From Anthopleura xanthogrammica (lineage: Eukaryota > Cnidaria > Anthozoa > Actiniaria > Actiniidae), in the NCBI GenBank assembly GCA_964019055.1, contig OZ025219.1, positions 2,432,166 through 2,496,165 of the forward strand: a stretch of DNA of 64,000 bases. Reading direction: 5' to 3'. Below are positions 1-11,082 of this stretch, piece by piece. Under the pieces are notes generated by a model. It worked only from the letters and a program-made list of their open reading frames with translations, had not been told where the DNA came from and did not search any database. Made by a program: the position numbers and the translations under genes. How positions within the stretch are numbered: the first letter of the stretch is position 1; each line of letters begins with the position of its first letter.

Positions 1-72
1 CTCCTGAGAATTGGAATCTATTATTCTGCCCTCCAAATTGAGCTGCATTCCGACGTGCTGCAAGGGGTCTAT
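1..72. mobile_element. Truncated foldback MITE (TAGACC family, copy 1)
   Basis: This is the right half of a foldback element seen in full at 44109-44246 and elsewhere. It ends in the terminal motif GCAAGGGGTCTAT. The left half lies outside the window. Confidence 0.75.
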
Positions 73-400
73 ATGAGTGGAAATTGATTGGATTTCAGCA
101 GATGTAGAGCTTTGTGATATATAGTTGAATAGGAGAGCCCTTTGATTGCGGTGTTGCCCCCGTTTGGGTTATGAGGTGCTTCTCATTGTGAGAACTCATT
201 ACTATTCAAAACTGGCAAGTTCGAGGAATAATTTGATATTATTGTATGCACAAGAAAACTGACATATCAAAGAAATCATAATTTCCGCAATTTGAGGTTG
301 TTATAGATTGCTGGTTGTAAGAATATAACAAGGCTTCTTCCACGTTAATTTCACAGATTTTAATGCTTCTTCTTATTTCTTATTTTTATATTTCTTATTT
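73..400. other. No gene seen; 3' flank of the GPCR
   Basis: Unique-looking AT-rich sequence downstream of the GPCR gene on the minus strand. I see no coding signal or repeat. Confidence 0.5.
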
Positions 401-406
401 TTTATT
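401..406 (-). promoter_or_regulatory. Possible poly(A) signal of the GPCR gene
   Basis: TTTATT on the plus strand reads AATAAA on the minus strand, about 195 bases after the GPCR stop codon. Confidence 0.4.
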
Positions 407-461
407 ACTATTATTATTTAATTAGTATCTAACAAAATTCTTACTTATGTCTTTAGGTTCA

Positions 462-655
462 ATGTCTGGTCTGGTCTGGTCTACATGGTTTTATTTGGTC
501 TGGTCTACATGGTTTGATCTGGTCTGGTCTGCATGGTTTGATCTGGTCTGGTCTACATGGTTTGATCTGGTCTGGTCTGCATGGTTTGATCTGGTCTGGT
601 CTACATGGTTTTATTTGGTCTGGTCTGCATGGTCTGGTCTAGTTGATCTGGTACT
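462..655. repeat. 24-bp minisatellite overlapping the GPCR 3' end
   Basis: About eight copies of a 24-bp unit, GGTCTACATGGTTTGATCT plus spacer. Units alternate between CTACATGG and CTGCATGG. On the minus strand this choice decides whether the GPCR frame meets TAG or CAG. The repeat runs from the last GPCR codons into its 3' UTR. Confidence 0.9.
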
Positions 656-1662
656 GGTGCACATGGAATGTTCATAGTTTCCATAGTGATGCCACTTTTG
701 AGATTTTTCATGTCAATGGAATCCTTTCTGTCAGCAACATGTACATCATTTTTACGAAACTTTCTGCAGAAAACAAGCTCAATCAGATGGCGCCGAAAAA
801 CATTACTCTGGAAAGTATAGATGAACGGGTTGATTGAAGAGTTACACGTTACGAGAACGATACCACAGATAGAGGGAACGTCGACCGAATAGTGATACTC
901 CATGTCATAATGATATAGGAGATAAATGATGGAGTCAGGCAGCCAACAGATAGCATAAACGACACTGACAATGACCACCATCTTGGTTACTCTCTTCCTT
1001 GACTTCAGCATGGCTAGTTGTGTACCTTGTACTTGTTGCTGCTTGAACCAAAGAGTGTGGATGACTCTGCTGTACAGGACAAGCATGATGGCGATTGGAA
1101 TGAACCCGAAGCAAATAAACCAAAGTGTACTGTAAGCACTTCCAAACCAATGCTTTGACCATTTTTGCATACAAAGATGGACTACTTTGTCATAATCTAG
1201 TGCCAGAAGACAAGGAATGGTTATCACAACCGCGAAGGACCAGCATCCAGCAACTACTTGCTTCACTTTTTTGACACTTAGTCTGTACTTCGTGCCATAA
1301 GGATGCATGACAGCAAAGTACCTCTCAAAAGAGATAGCAACGAGAGTGGCCGCAGAACAAGAACCCCCAATCCAAGCTAACCAACCTCCGGTTAATAATT
1401 TGCACATAATTGTTCCAGTAAGACCATCAGGGTGAGAAAAATATTGGCTGAAAATGTAAAGCGGCGAGAAGAAAATCCCAACCATGATGTCAGCTACAGC
1501 AAGGTTGAGGAGAAGATAATACATTGGTGATTTCATGGATTTATTGGTCAGAATGATCAGTATAACCAGGGTGTTTCCAATGATGTCGGTCACTACTAGG
1601 ATGGATAGTGTTAAGGTGACACCGATTTTGGCAGCTTTATCGTCACCATACAAACCGGACAT
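601..1662 (-). CDS. Class A (rhodopsin-like) G protein-coupled receptor, neuropeptide-receptor type
   Basis: The protein is about 353 aa with seven membrane segments and a very short N-terminus. Landmarks are GN in TM1 (residues 29-30), LAVAD in TM2 (54-58), Cys87 before TM3, ERY instead of DRY (113-115), Cys in the second extracellular loop (HLCMQ), CWLP in TM6, and NPFIY in TM7. These are class A signatures; the overall look is that of a peptide-type receptor, but the ligand cannot be read. I start at 1662, not at the Met at 1731. A good minus-strand splice acceptor (T-rich tract, CTCCAG) lies just upstream of 1662, so the upstream residues are intron and a 5' UTR exon lies further away. 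The C-terminal tail (DQTMQTRPNKTM) is encoded by the minisatellite, so tail length may vary between alleles. It should signal through heterotrimeric G proteins at the plasma membrane. Confidence 0.9.
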   Translation of the reverse strand: MSGLYGDDKAAKIGVTLTLSILVVTDIIGNTLVILIILTNKSMKSPMYYLLLNLAVADIMVGIFFSPLYIFSQYFSHPDGLTGTIMCKLLTGGWLAWIGGSCSAATLVAISFERYFAVMHPYGTKYRLSVKKVKQVVAGCWSFAVVITIPCLLALDYDKVVHLCMQKWSKHWFGSAYSTLWFICFGFIPIAIMLVLYSRVIHTLWFKQQQVQGTQLAMLKSRKRVTKMVVIVSVVYAICWLPDSIIYLLYHYDMEYHYSVDVPSICGIVLVTCNSSINPFIYTFQSNVFRRHLIELVFCRKFRKNDVHVADRKDSIDMKNLKSGITMETMNIPCAPVPDQLDQTMQTRPNKTM

Positions 1663-1669
1663 GTTTGAC

Positions 1670-2470
1670 CTGGAGAAAAAAATGAATAAAAATTCTTCAG
1701 CTTTTTTTCTTTCATTTATTATTTTTTTCATTTAATCAGGTAGTCAATCAGTCATCCATTATTTTTCTTGCTTCTCCTCTTTCTTCCTTTCTTTTCTTCC
1801 TTTCTTTTATTAATTCGTTCAAACTTTAAACTTTAAATCTTTCAACAAAGAAAAGAAAAGAAAAGAAAAAGAAAGAAAAGAAAGAAAGAAAAAAGAAGGA
1901 AGGAAAGATTGAAGGAAGGAAGGAAGGAGAGAAGAAGGAGGGAAGAAAGAGATGAAGAAAGTAGGGAAGGAAAGAAGAACGGAAGGAAGAAAAAAAGGAA
2001 GAAACTGCATCCTCTCGTCGAGCAATTCATTTAAGAACGGCCGTTTTCTGAAAGCCTTTCTGATAAACAAGTGACCAGCCGCCAAACCAATTTCCTAACT
2101 CTTATGAAAACAAATAGATTGACTCTATCTATGACAGGCAAAGTAAAAAAAGAGCACGGTTTTAGAACTATGCATGAACGGAATGCATAAAATGGGCCTG
2201 ATTTTGAATGACAAATAACTTTATTTTTTTGTTTGAACTCAAATTCAATGGAAAACATATACATGCGAGAAGAGTTTGTTGGTTCTCTTCTGTGCCTTGA
2301 ATGTTTGCTCTTTATTTCCGTAGAGGCTTAAATATTTGACATGAAAATTTTAAAGAATTGATTATCCAAGATTATGGAGCCAGGTAATGGAGCCACTTAG
2401 CCACTACCGGTAAGTGATATTAAAGTAAACATGGCATGCAGGAGTTTGAATTAAATTAAAGTTGAGAAAA
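1670..2470. other. No gene seen; GPCR upstream region with purine-rich repeat
   Basis: Contains an A/G-rich GAAA/GGAA simple repeat at about 1845-2010, then unique AT-rich sequence. The GPCR 5' UTR exon and promoter may lie here but were not identified. Confidence 0.5.
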
Positions 2471-2509
2471 TGTTTGGAAAAGGAACTGACATGATCTCAC
2501 CAGAAAGGA

Positions 2510-2680
2510 ATGGAAAGAAAAAAAGAAAGGAAGGAAAGAAAACAAGAAATAAAGAGAAAAAGAAAGAAAGAAAATACGAAAGAAAGAAAGAAAGAAAAGA
2601 AAAGAAAAAAAAGAAAGAAAGAAAAAGAAAGAAAAAGAAAGAAAAAGAAAGAAAAAAAAAGAAAGAAAAAGAAAGAAAGT

Positions 2681-2716
<36 letters not shown>

Positions 2717-2800
2717 AAAAAAGAAAAGAAAAATGAAAAGAAAAAGGAGGTAAGAAAAAAAAAAAGAAAAAAAAAAGAAAAAAAGAAAGAAAATTGATTC
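2510..2800. repeat. (GAAA)n simple repeat
   Basis: About 290 bases of imperfect GAAA/GAAAA repeat on the plus strand. Long Lys/Arg-rich and Phe/Ser-rich open frames here are artefacts of the repeat. Confidence 0.95.
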
Positions 2801-4260
2801 TTAAACAATCAAAACGAAGCTGACATTGGTATAAATAACGTCACAATTGTTCAAATGGAATATGATGAAAGTAGATCTGCCTTCAAAAACTAAACGACAA
2901 GCCATGCCTATGACCAGTACGAAGTCAAATAATGGCTAAGAATTCTGACAATTCACACTTATAAACTTGAGCTCCATACAACAAGAATGAACAAGAAATT
3001 TTAATATACCTTAGATGCAGTGCAAGTTGGGGTTTACTGAAAACTGACAATAAACCCCTAAAGTTTATCTGAGGATAACAAATAAGCGAAGTTTTAATTG
3101 ATAGATGGACTCTAGATCTTCTTCCCCCCCTATCCAGAGCAAGATTGAAACCAAACATTTGCGAATAAAATAATCAAAATAATCAATAATATAGTATACA
3201 TTAGGGTCGGTTACCTAATGAAAAAGTTCGTCGTTTGAAAATGAGTCGATCCTAAGTCGGAATTCCCGAAGGCTAAAGTCTATTCTAACGGCTGGGTCGA
3301 CCTTAATAAAAATTTGTCGAAATTACTGATTCAGACGTCGTACTTCTCATGCATCAGACAAATATTATTTTCAAGTTTTTATAATTTAATTCAACTTTCT
3401 TTATTTACCACTTGGCAGAAACAAAAAAACTTTCATGAAAAATTATGATTTTTTTATGAAAAGCCTTGTGGTAAAATTGCATATTATCAGAATTTATATA
3501 AGAAATTTTCATTACCTTATGTCCAATAGGGCTTTTTAAAAGCTGATTCCTAGAGTTTTTCTCTATTCTTCTTTCTTCGACCTTTTTTTCCGGAGTAGCA
3601 ATGTCATAAACAACGGAGAAGTTCGAACAAGTCTCGAACTTCACAACATCCTAAACAACCACAAATCTTTTCTTGGTCGGTGTTTTGTCTGCGTTCGTCG
3701 ATATTTGGATGTCGAAAAAGTAAAGACGATACAGTATTTGAAGACACTGTAAGATAGGTGAGTAAAAATGAGAGCGGAAAAACGATCAACACACTCGCAA
3801 ACTGTTCAGTTCTAAGGCGAAAATAGTTATGAATTTTTAAGTAGAAATGCAATTAAAGTATTGGTTAATACAAAAAGCAAATATTAAGAGATAAGAAAAC
3901 TGTACAAATAGAGCCACTCGACAGCTGATCTGAGAAAAATATTAGCCAATCAGAACGTCAAGAAACTTTGCAACACCAATTTATAATAAATAATAATTTA
4001 TTGAATTTGTATAGCGTTATATAGTAATAATTCTATAACGCTTCACAGTATAAAAATAATAAATAAATAAATAATAAAAAATAATAATATAATAATAAAA
4101 TTTATAGAAATAATACAATATATAAAACAATATAAATATAGATAAATGTATATGATGCATACAAGCATATAATTATAATATATTGTCTTGTCACAGTAAA
4201 AAATTTGAAAAGACATTTTCATGAAACAAAATGTCATAAGTAAGTTCAAAACTAAGGTGT
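2801..4260. other. No gene seen; AT-rich intergenic
   Basis: Short open frames only, with no splice-linked coding signal. About 3970-4200 is very AT-rich (AATAAT-type). Confidence 0.5.
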
Positions 4261-4677
4261 GAAGCCGCATCTATATACGAGCGATCTTTCCTTGACAAGT
4301 TTTCCTTGACATGGAAAAATTGCTCGTGTATATGGAGTAAAATGAATAATTTTTTCTTGACAAGGAAAAATTGTCAAGGTTGAAATTTGCTCGTGTAGAC
4401 GGACAACAAGGTAATTAGGGCAAGGAATATTAATGAGATTAGTTATCAGCCTGTTACATCAGTGTTCTAAACTTGTCAAGGAAAACTTGTTTATCATCTA
4501 CACGAGCAAGGAAATCTTGTCAATAAAAAATCGTCGACAAAAACTTGCTTATCGTCTACACGAGCAATGAAAATGCTGGCTTTTCCTTGACAAGGAAAAA
4601 TTGTCAAGGATGAAATTTGCTCGTGTAGACGGACAACAAGGTAATTAGGGCAAGGAATATTAATGATTATAAGTAAT

Positions 4678-4792
4678 AGCATGACTTGAGGGTGATTAGT
4701 GATTAAATGTCGGAAGGCAGAGGGACTTTAACTAAACCTCCCGAGGCTTGAGGGGACATTTAATCACTAATCACCCGAAATTTCATGCTATT
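4678..4792. mobile_element. Foldback element
   Basis: Inverted arms GGGTGATTAGTGATTAAATG and CATTTAATCACTAATCACCC lie around a short centre. MITE-like. Confidence 0.65.
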
Positions 4793-5219
4793 AGTTTGTA
4801 ATATTATGATTGCCGAGGAATAAAACTGCTCTTAGGAAATATGTTAGCTTTCGTACGATGCATAAATTACAAAGTTTTACAAAGCTGTTGATATTCGGCA
4901 TACTTAAGGGAATTTGCCTTTGTTAAATGCGACAATGGCGAATTGAACCAGCATCCATTCATTCGTGGTGATTTATTCTAATTCACTTTGGTTGGCCTAG
5001 AGCGGTATTAATGAAGTGTTTTCAAACCGTCTTGATTACGTCACAAATAGTAAGAAAAATTCTCGGCTAGTCAACGCATGCGCAAAGATTATTCAAATGG
5101 GTCCCACAAGTGCTGGGGTGTTCAATAGTGTTTAGTCCAGAGTCATTGCGAAAAATTTTCGATTGGGTCAATGCGACCCAGCCATGGTCCCTGTGATTGT
5201 CATATGAGGGACCATGCCT

Positions 5220-5357
5220 CATGAATAGTGATGAGGGATATTTAGACTAAATATCCCTCATGATTATATTCATGAGGGATATTTAGTCTAAACATCCCTC
5301 ATGATTATATTCATGAGGGATATTTAGACTAAATATCCCTCATCGCTATTCATCCAG
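5220..5357. repeat. Tandem array of a perfect palindrome
   Basis: Three units of about 47 bp. Each holds the palindrome ATGAGGGATATTTAG / CTAAATATCCCTCAT, joined by GATTATATTC linkers. The right flank has a related decayed copy (GGGGGATGTTAGACC). Confidence 0.8.
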
Positions 5358-5989
5358 GGGGATGTTAGACCTTAAACATCCCTCTGGAAACAATGGATCC
5401 TTAGGTAATCATGATATTAGATTAGTTATCAGGCTGTTACATCAGTGTTCTAAACTTGTCAAGGAAAACTTGTTTATCATCTACACGAGCAAGGAAATCT
5501 TATCAATAAAAAATCGTCGAGGAACACTTGCTAATCGTCTACACGAGCAATGAAGATTTTCAACAATGGATCCTGAGGTAATCATGATATTAGATTAGTT
5601 ATCAGGCTGTTACATCAGTGTTCTAAACTTGTCAAGGAAAACTTGTTTATCGTCTACACGAGCAATGAAAATTCTTGCTCTTCCTTGACAAGGAAAAATT
5701 GTCAAGGATGAAATTTGCTCGACAGACAAGAAAGAAAATGTGGCAAGGAATATTAATGAGATGAGTTCCCAGCCCGTCACTTCACTGTTCTAAACTTGTC
5801 AAGCAAAACGTGTTCATCATCTACACGAGCAAGGTAACCTTATCAATAAAAAAATCGTCGAGGAACACTTGCTAATCGTCTACACGAGCAATGAAGATTT
5901 TCAATGATACTTGTCAAGGAAAAGCGGCTCGTGTAGATGTTGCTTCATGTATAGTAGTAGCCCAGCGACTCGGGAAATAGAAATTTTTT

Positions 5990-6180
5990 TGATTTTATTT
6001 TCTTACTCAAAAATGAATATCATAGTAAATGTATACAAAATATTAAAAAACTCTGCTGAACATTTAGATTTATCTCAGATATAAACTTCTATAAGTCAAT
6101 TTTTGCAGGCTTCATGACATCTCTGTTGTGCAGTGACGTCATTTCTACGTCACTGTTCAGATCAGGTGGCTTGTAGATAA
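5990..6180. repeat. Interspersed repeat, inverted relative to 28090-28260
   Basis: Shares with 28090-28260, in opposite orientation, the blocks AATGAATATCATAGTAAA, TATAAACTTCTATAAGTCAA and TTTTGCAGGCTTCATGACA. Confidence 0.65.
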
Positions 6181-7180
6181 GACCTTGTTTATCTTGGCCT
6201 TCATGGCGAGACTATGAAAAGGCACATGGTTTGACTTTGACTTGACAACGAAAAAAATTATCATAGAATTATAATCAATTAACTTTGAATAAGTTAATTG
6301 ACTAATTTTAATTAAACCCACATTTGTTGTCACTGGCCATGGTTGTTAAAAAAAGAAATAAAAAAAAACCCAGGAAAAAACACGTTTCGGTCCAAACACA
6401 AATTTGACAACAAATATAAATTAATTATAATTTATAAATACTGGTTGTAACTTACACATTTTTAAGGCCAAAGATATATTTTATGTTTCTGTGGCTCAGT
6501 CCAGACGGGACACTCTTTCACGTGTTGTCCACATATTCTTCCTTCGCAAAACCACACATGCTAAATTCAAATTCAATCTGCTGTGAGTTAGCCGTGCCCT
6601 GACTTTGATCATCCTAGAGGCTGTTTGAAATTCGAAGGTTATTTAGCTAAATTCACATTTCTTGTCCGCGCGGGATTGGGTTCTAATACCTCATTGAATG
6701 CGGAGAACGAATTTGTCAGTCTTGTTGTTCTCAGATGTCTCTATTAAATGTATTCCATTCGAATTCAGGGTCTTTTTAGACAGAGTTTGAATTCCTTTTA
6801 CTAGACTAAATTTGCAAGGATGGAAAATTATGTGCAACTATTTGAACAAAACCAATACAAAATATTTGCTTCTTTCTTTGATTCTGAGGATTGCACCCCT
6901 AACTGAGCCGACTTTCTGCCCCTTCTTTTGCAGCTTGCAAGGTAGTGGCATAAAGGTTAATTTAAAACGATTTTGTGAAGGTTAACAGAAATTCCTTGAC
7001 TTTTCACTGACTTTTGGGTAGTTTCCAAAAATTCACTGACCAAAATCAAAATTCACTGACTTTATCCTGACCGTGGGAACCCTGTGGTATTTTCACAGGC
7101 AGGTGGCCCTACAATGCTGCACCCCTCCCTGAACAAAATCCTGGATCAGCCCCTGTGTGTGTGGTTAAGATCTTATTCTT
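6181..7180. other. No gene seen; repeat remnants
   Basis: Unique AT-rich sequence followed at 6860-7160 by a degraded interspersed repeat ending AAATCCTGGATCAGCCCCTG. The same end type is seen at 15840-15860, 21120-21140 and 55910-55935. Confidence 0.5.
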
Positions 7181-7194
7181 ATCAGATTATAGTA

Positions 7195-7510
7195 ATGAAT
7201 GAATGAATGAATGAATGAATGAATGAATGAATGAATGAATGAATGGATGGATGGATGGATGGATGAATGAATGAATGAATGAATAAATGAATGAATGAAT
7301 GGATGAATGAATGAATGAATGAATGAATGAATGAATGAATGAATGAATGAATGAATGAATGAATGAATGAATGAATGAATGAATGAATGAATGAATGAAT
7401 GAATGAATGAATGAATGAATGAAAATGAATGAGTGAATGAATGAATGAATCAATCAATCAATGAATCAATGAATGAACGAATCAATGAATGAACGAATCA
7501 GTGAATGAAT
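7195..7510. repeat. (GAAT)n tetranucleotide repeat
   Basis: About 315 bases of GAAT with short GGAT and CAAT variants. The Ile/His/Ser-rich minus-strand frames are artefacts. Confidence 0.97.
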
Positions 7511-7976
7511 CATTACGGTCTCCTGCTCAAAGTGAAAGCTGAAGCAGTCGAGGCAGTGCAGTTTGTTACAGCGAGGGACCACCCCGTCCACAGGAGGCCC
7601 AATAGACCAAAATAAAATCAGGAAACGTATTGCCCTTTGTTGATTTTCCACCTACTTATTTACTTTTGAGGGCAAGGTATAAGTATCCTAAATAATACTA
7701 GCCAAGGAAAAAATCAAGCATAAATGCAGTGAAGCCTTTTTTATTTCCTACTTATAAATGTAACGGCTCAGATCCCTCGTATATCAATATACCACAAGGA
7801 GCCCAAGCTATTCGTGAACTGCGTACAATCATTTCTACTATTTTAATCTTAGTTTTGGAGATATCAGAGAACAAAATCCAGGATTTCGATTCCACAAATG
7901 GTGGATATTGGATAACCCAACTCTTTTCCTTTGATTCGTGTACCGTAAAATGACAATTGTTTTGACCAGTCTCCCT

Positions 7977-8113
7977 AATAGACCCCTTGCAGCACGTCAG
8001 AATGCAGCTCAATTTGCAGTAAAAACAATAGTTTCCAATACTCAAGAAATTGTAATTCTTTTGTTTTGTCCTCCAAAATGAGCTGCTTTGACGTCACGTG
8101 CAAGGGTTCTATA
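7977..8113. mobile_element. Foldback MITE (TAGACC family, copy 2)
   Basis: Begins AATAGACCCCTTGCAGCACG and ends GTGCAAGGGTTCTAT. The two halves are imperfect reverse complements. TA at each edge suits a TA target duplication. Confidence 0.8.
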
Positions 8114-8352
8114 AGAGCTCTTAAGTATGACGTCAATGGTATGGAAAAATGACTTCCGGATCCAAGACGAAAAGAAGTTCTATAAACGTTATTCTTACTT
8201 TTTCTTCATGTCAGGATTTGTTGTCCAAAGTTCTAATAGTTTCTGGTGAAAGTTAAATCATTAAGAACATTTTTCGCTTTAATCAACGGTTTTGTAAGCA
8301 GTTGAATCCGGAAATACGTCACAACTTAAAAGCTCTATTGAGGTTGCGATGT
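8114..8352. repeat. Interspersed repeat related to 27260-27440
   Basis: Contains CTTCCGGATCC, ATAGTTTCTGGTGAAAGTT and ATCCGGAAATACGTCAC, which recur in opposite orientation at 27260-27440. It forms the 3' flank of the Cys-rich gene. Confidence 0.5.
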
Positions 8353-10547
8353 TCATTTGCCACCCTGGGGTCCTGGTCTAGTGGTTCCCTGACCACCCGA
8401 CTTCTTACAACAACAATGATCACAGCAGTGATCACAGCAGTTATGACAACAATGATGGCAGCAATGATGGCAGCAATCACAACAGCAACACGGCTCACAA
8501 CAGCAGCAACAACAGCATGGACAACAGCAGCATTCGTGGCAACAGCAGCAAGGCTCGCAGCAACAGCAACAGTCGTGGCAGCAGCACTTCTTCGACGCTG
8601 TACCGTTCTTTCCTTGCACTTCTTTTTCCGGTGCGTTGTAACCTCTGATTGGTGCAATCATGATAGCAGGAAACCTAAACACGCGTTGCATGACGGGAGA
8701 CGAGGCTTTCTTGGAGCATGCGCAAATCCTTGCCTTCTTCTTGCATTCAGTCGTATGGAATCTCTTCTCGACGCCGTGACCATGGGAATGACTTGCACAC
8801 TTCTTGCATTTCGTCTTGTCGTCACATTCTTTTTGCCGTTTCTCTGGGTCCTCGTTCTTGCACATCTGTTTATTGCATTCGCAGGTCTTGTCATTGCTTC
8901 GCTTTTCGACTGCCTTCGCTTTCTTGCAAACGATGTTACATTTCTTTAGCTTTCCCTCATCACAAGCAACGGCATCATCTTCTGGAAAAATAAGATTTGA
9001 TCAAGCAATTATTTTCTTTAATCTTTAACCTTTAATCTTTAATCACTATTTGTAACCAATTACAAATGAAAATCAATAAATAAGTAGAGCAAGTGCTTAC
9101 AGTGGTTCTCAAAGGAAACACGTAATAAAAACAAACAAACAAATAAATAGAAACCTTGTGGTATAGAAATGCTTTTTTTTGAGTGATTTTGACGCGTGAA
9201 ACAATCGTATAATTAGTGGTTAACAGTCAAAGTAAAACTAAAGAAAACAATATAATCATTAATACTATGGTATTATTATTATTATTATATTTCACAAATA
9301 CAAATTATAAACTAATATAATAAACTAATTTTTTTAGTAAAGAGATGATAACTAGCGGTAAGCTAGTGTGGGCTGCGTCGGTGTTTCTAATGAAACAGTT
9401 TTAGCTCCGACGAAGGACTAGCGTCCGAAACGTCAGTAAGTGATCTCTCTTATTTTTTACGGTGTAAAATTCAACTTTTTATCGCAACTGTAATTTTTTA
9501 GTAAATGATGATACGATTTGATTAAACCAGACATTTAACAAAACGTTCATTTTTGATTGCGTAATCTATGTGTTTATTCACATGGTTGGGGTGCATAAAA
9601 ATAATCCTCGTTTGTAACTCTTCTTGCACCCACCACTTTAGTTATGTACTTAAATAACTTCACTTTTTTTTATAGTGGGATAAAATTCAGTAAATTAATA
9701 CTGGTTTCCAATTTGGCCAACTTTCTCTCACACACACACTATCACTGCATTATATATTCTATGCATACAAATAAACTCAGCTGTTCATTTTTATGACGGG
9801 AGGAAAATAAAAGCTGTTGAAGACCCGTTGAAATATTTAAGATGAAGTCGATGTTACCTGAGACGATTTGCAACGACTGGAAGGATTTTTAGCTTAATTT
9901 TTAACTTTTCGAGTTTCTGATCTGAAGTCAAAACCTCGCAACTCAAAATGACGAATTTTGTGCAGCGTTGCACGCAAAAAAAAAAAAAAAAAATCGTCGT
10001 TGCATATCGTCTCGTGTAACATCGACTTAAAATTATCGCTTACCTTCGATTCCCGATCCAGAAGCCTGAAGTTCGTCTGACACCGTCTTCACCTCTGACT
10101 GTTCTCGGTTCTCTTCTTGGTCTAATGCAAGTTCAAAGAATAAAGGTGAATCGATATAGCCGTTATTTTTTTTAAAAACAATACATCGGGTTAATCGATG
10201 GGTAACTCTACTGACAATGATAATGATATCAATACCGTCAGTACTGCCATTCATAGGATGAATGGAGAATGCATTCAAAACGTTTACAAAGCAAATTATC
10301 ATCTAATAAAAGATTTGAGTATGACTCTTTTATGTTTTTCTTTTTAAGATGAAGAGTAATGGCTACCTCTGGATTAATTTTTAATTTTCTGATGATTTCC
10401 ATCAAATTTTGCAACACAAAAAATCACCTGAAATTCATAACAAAATGTCTTTGGTAAAAAAATTAATCCCCTTCTGAAACTATCACGAATATAGCCCTAT
10501 ATGTTATATTTGAATTTCGTTTTATATTTTATTGCAGGATCAAAAGA

Positions 10548-10582
<35 letters not shown>

Positions 10583-10680
10583 GAGACAGAGAAATAATAA
10601 TAATAACTTTATTAATGTCTCTTAAATCTTATAGCTGGGCAAATCTTATAGTGCCCTACTAATCGGGGAGACCTAAAGAA

Positions 10681-10751
<71 letters not shown>

Positions 10752-11021
10752 AAGAGAGAGAGTGACTCGGAGACAGGAAGGGGTAGAGACAGACAGAGAC
10801 AGAGACGGAGAGAAAGAAAGGGAGAGAGAGAAAGAAAGGGAGAGAGACATATAGAGACGAAGAGAAGAAAAATACAGGAAGAGAAAAGTAGAGGTTTAAA
10901 ACGTTAGCAAGAGGAATTCTTTATAGCATGGCCTACCTGGTTTTGTAACGGATTTTGACTCTACAGGTGTAGAAAAGAACAGAATAACTGCCAAACAAGT
11001 GACAACCAACTTCAATCCCAT
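8353..11021 (-). CDS. Secreted poly-cysteine/histidine protein (3 exons)
   Basis: Exons are 10937-11021, 10044-10121 and 8353-8981 (minus strand). All junctions are GT-AG and phases agree (1 and 1), giving 263 aa. Exon 1 is a clear signal peptide (MGLKLVVTCLAVILFFSTP). Exon 2 is acidic (EENREQSEVKT). Exon 3 has a Lys/Cys-rich segment with scattered Cys and two VEKR sites, then an exceptional stretch at about residues 187-246 in which about 40 of 60 residues are Cys. Runs of 2-7 Cys are separated by H, D, E, P or N (CCHHCCHHCCHNCCDHCCDH). The tail is KKSGGQGTTRPGPQGGK. No known family is recognised. The composition suggests heavy disulphide cross-linking or metal binding outside the cell. It belongs with the other low-complexity secreted genes in 8-45 kb. 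Exon structure is inferred from sequence only. Confidence 0.8.
9361..9450. repeat. Structured repeat fragment resembling a decayed hammerhead ribozyme
   Basis: In intron 2 of the Cys-rich gene. GGACTAGCGTCC hairpin is preceded by CCGACGA and followed by GAAACGTCAG. An upstream GCTGCGTC can pair with ACGTCAG, and TGTTTC/GAAACA forms a third stem. The layout is hammerhead-like but the core departs from CUGANGA at one base and has an extra A before stem II. Confidence 0.35.
10545..10860. repeat. (GA)n-rich simple repeat
   Basis: Pure GA dinucleotides at about 10685-10740 with GAAA/GACA variants either side. Lies in intron 1 of the Cys-rich gene. Confidence 0.95.
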
Positions 11022-11069
11022 GATACAAAATAAAAAAGCAACAAAGAAGCGTGTGTAAGCCGACCGACT

Positions 11070-11082
11070 GACTTATATTTTT
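11070..11082 (-). promoter_or_regulatory. Possible TATA box of the Cys-rich gene
   Basis: AAAAATATAAG on the minus strand, about 50-60 bases upstream of the ATG at 11021. Position suits a short 5' UTR, but this is a composition-level call. Confidence 0.3.

Larger units (their letters stand above)
4261..5960. repeat. Composite repeat rich in CTACACGAGCAA / TTGCTCGTGTAG motifs
   Basis: Several partial copies, in both orientations, of a module containing CTTGTCAAGGAAAA and TCTACACGAGCAA, for example near 4340-4400, 4460-4640, 5410-5540 and 5580-5940. It begins with GCCGCATCTATATACGAGC and ends with GAAAAGCGGCTCGTGTAGATG, so the outer edges are inverted. A related piece is at 24255-24575. It looks like nested non-autonomous transposon copies; the superfamily is unknown. 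Confidence 0.7.

Noticed and set aside
1663..1731. Upstream Met of the GPCR
   Set aside because: The intervening codons include a polypyrimidine tract and AG acceptor directly before the Met at 1662, so they are intronic.
8302..8949. 215-aa plus-strand frame, Thr/Ala-rich
   Set aside because: It is antisense to the poly-cysteine exon. The minus frame has a signal peptide exon and matching splice phases; this one has none.
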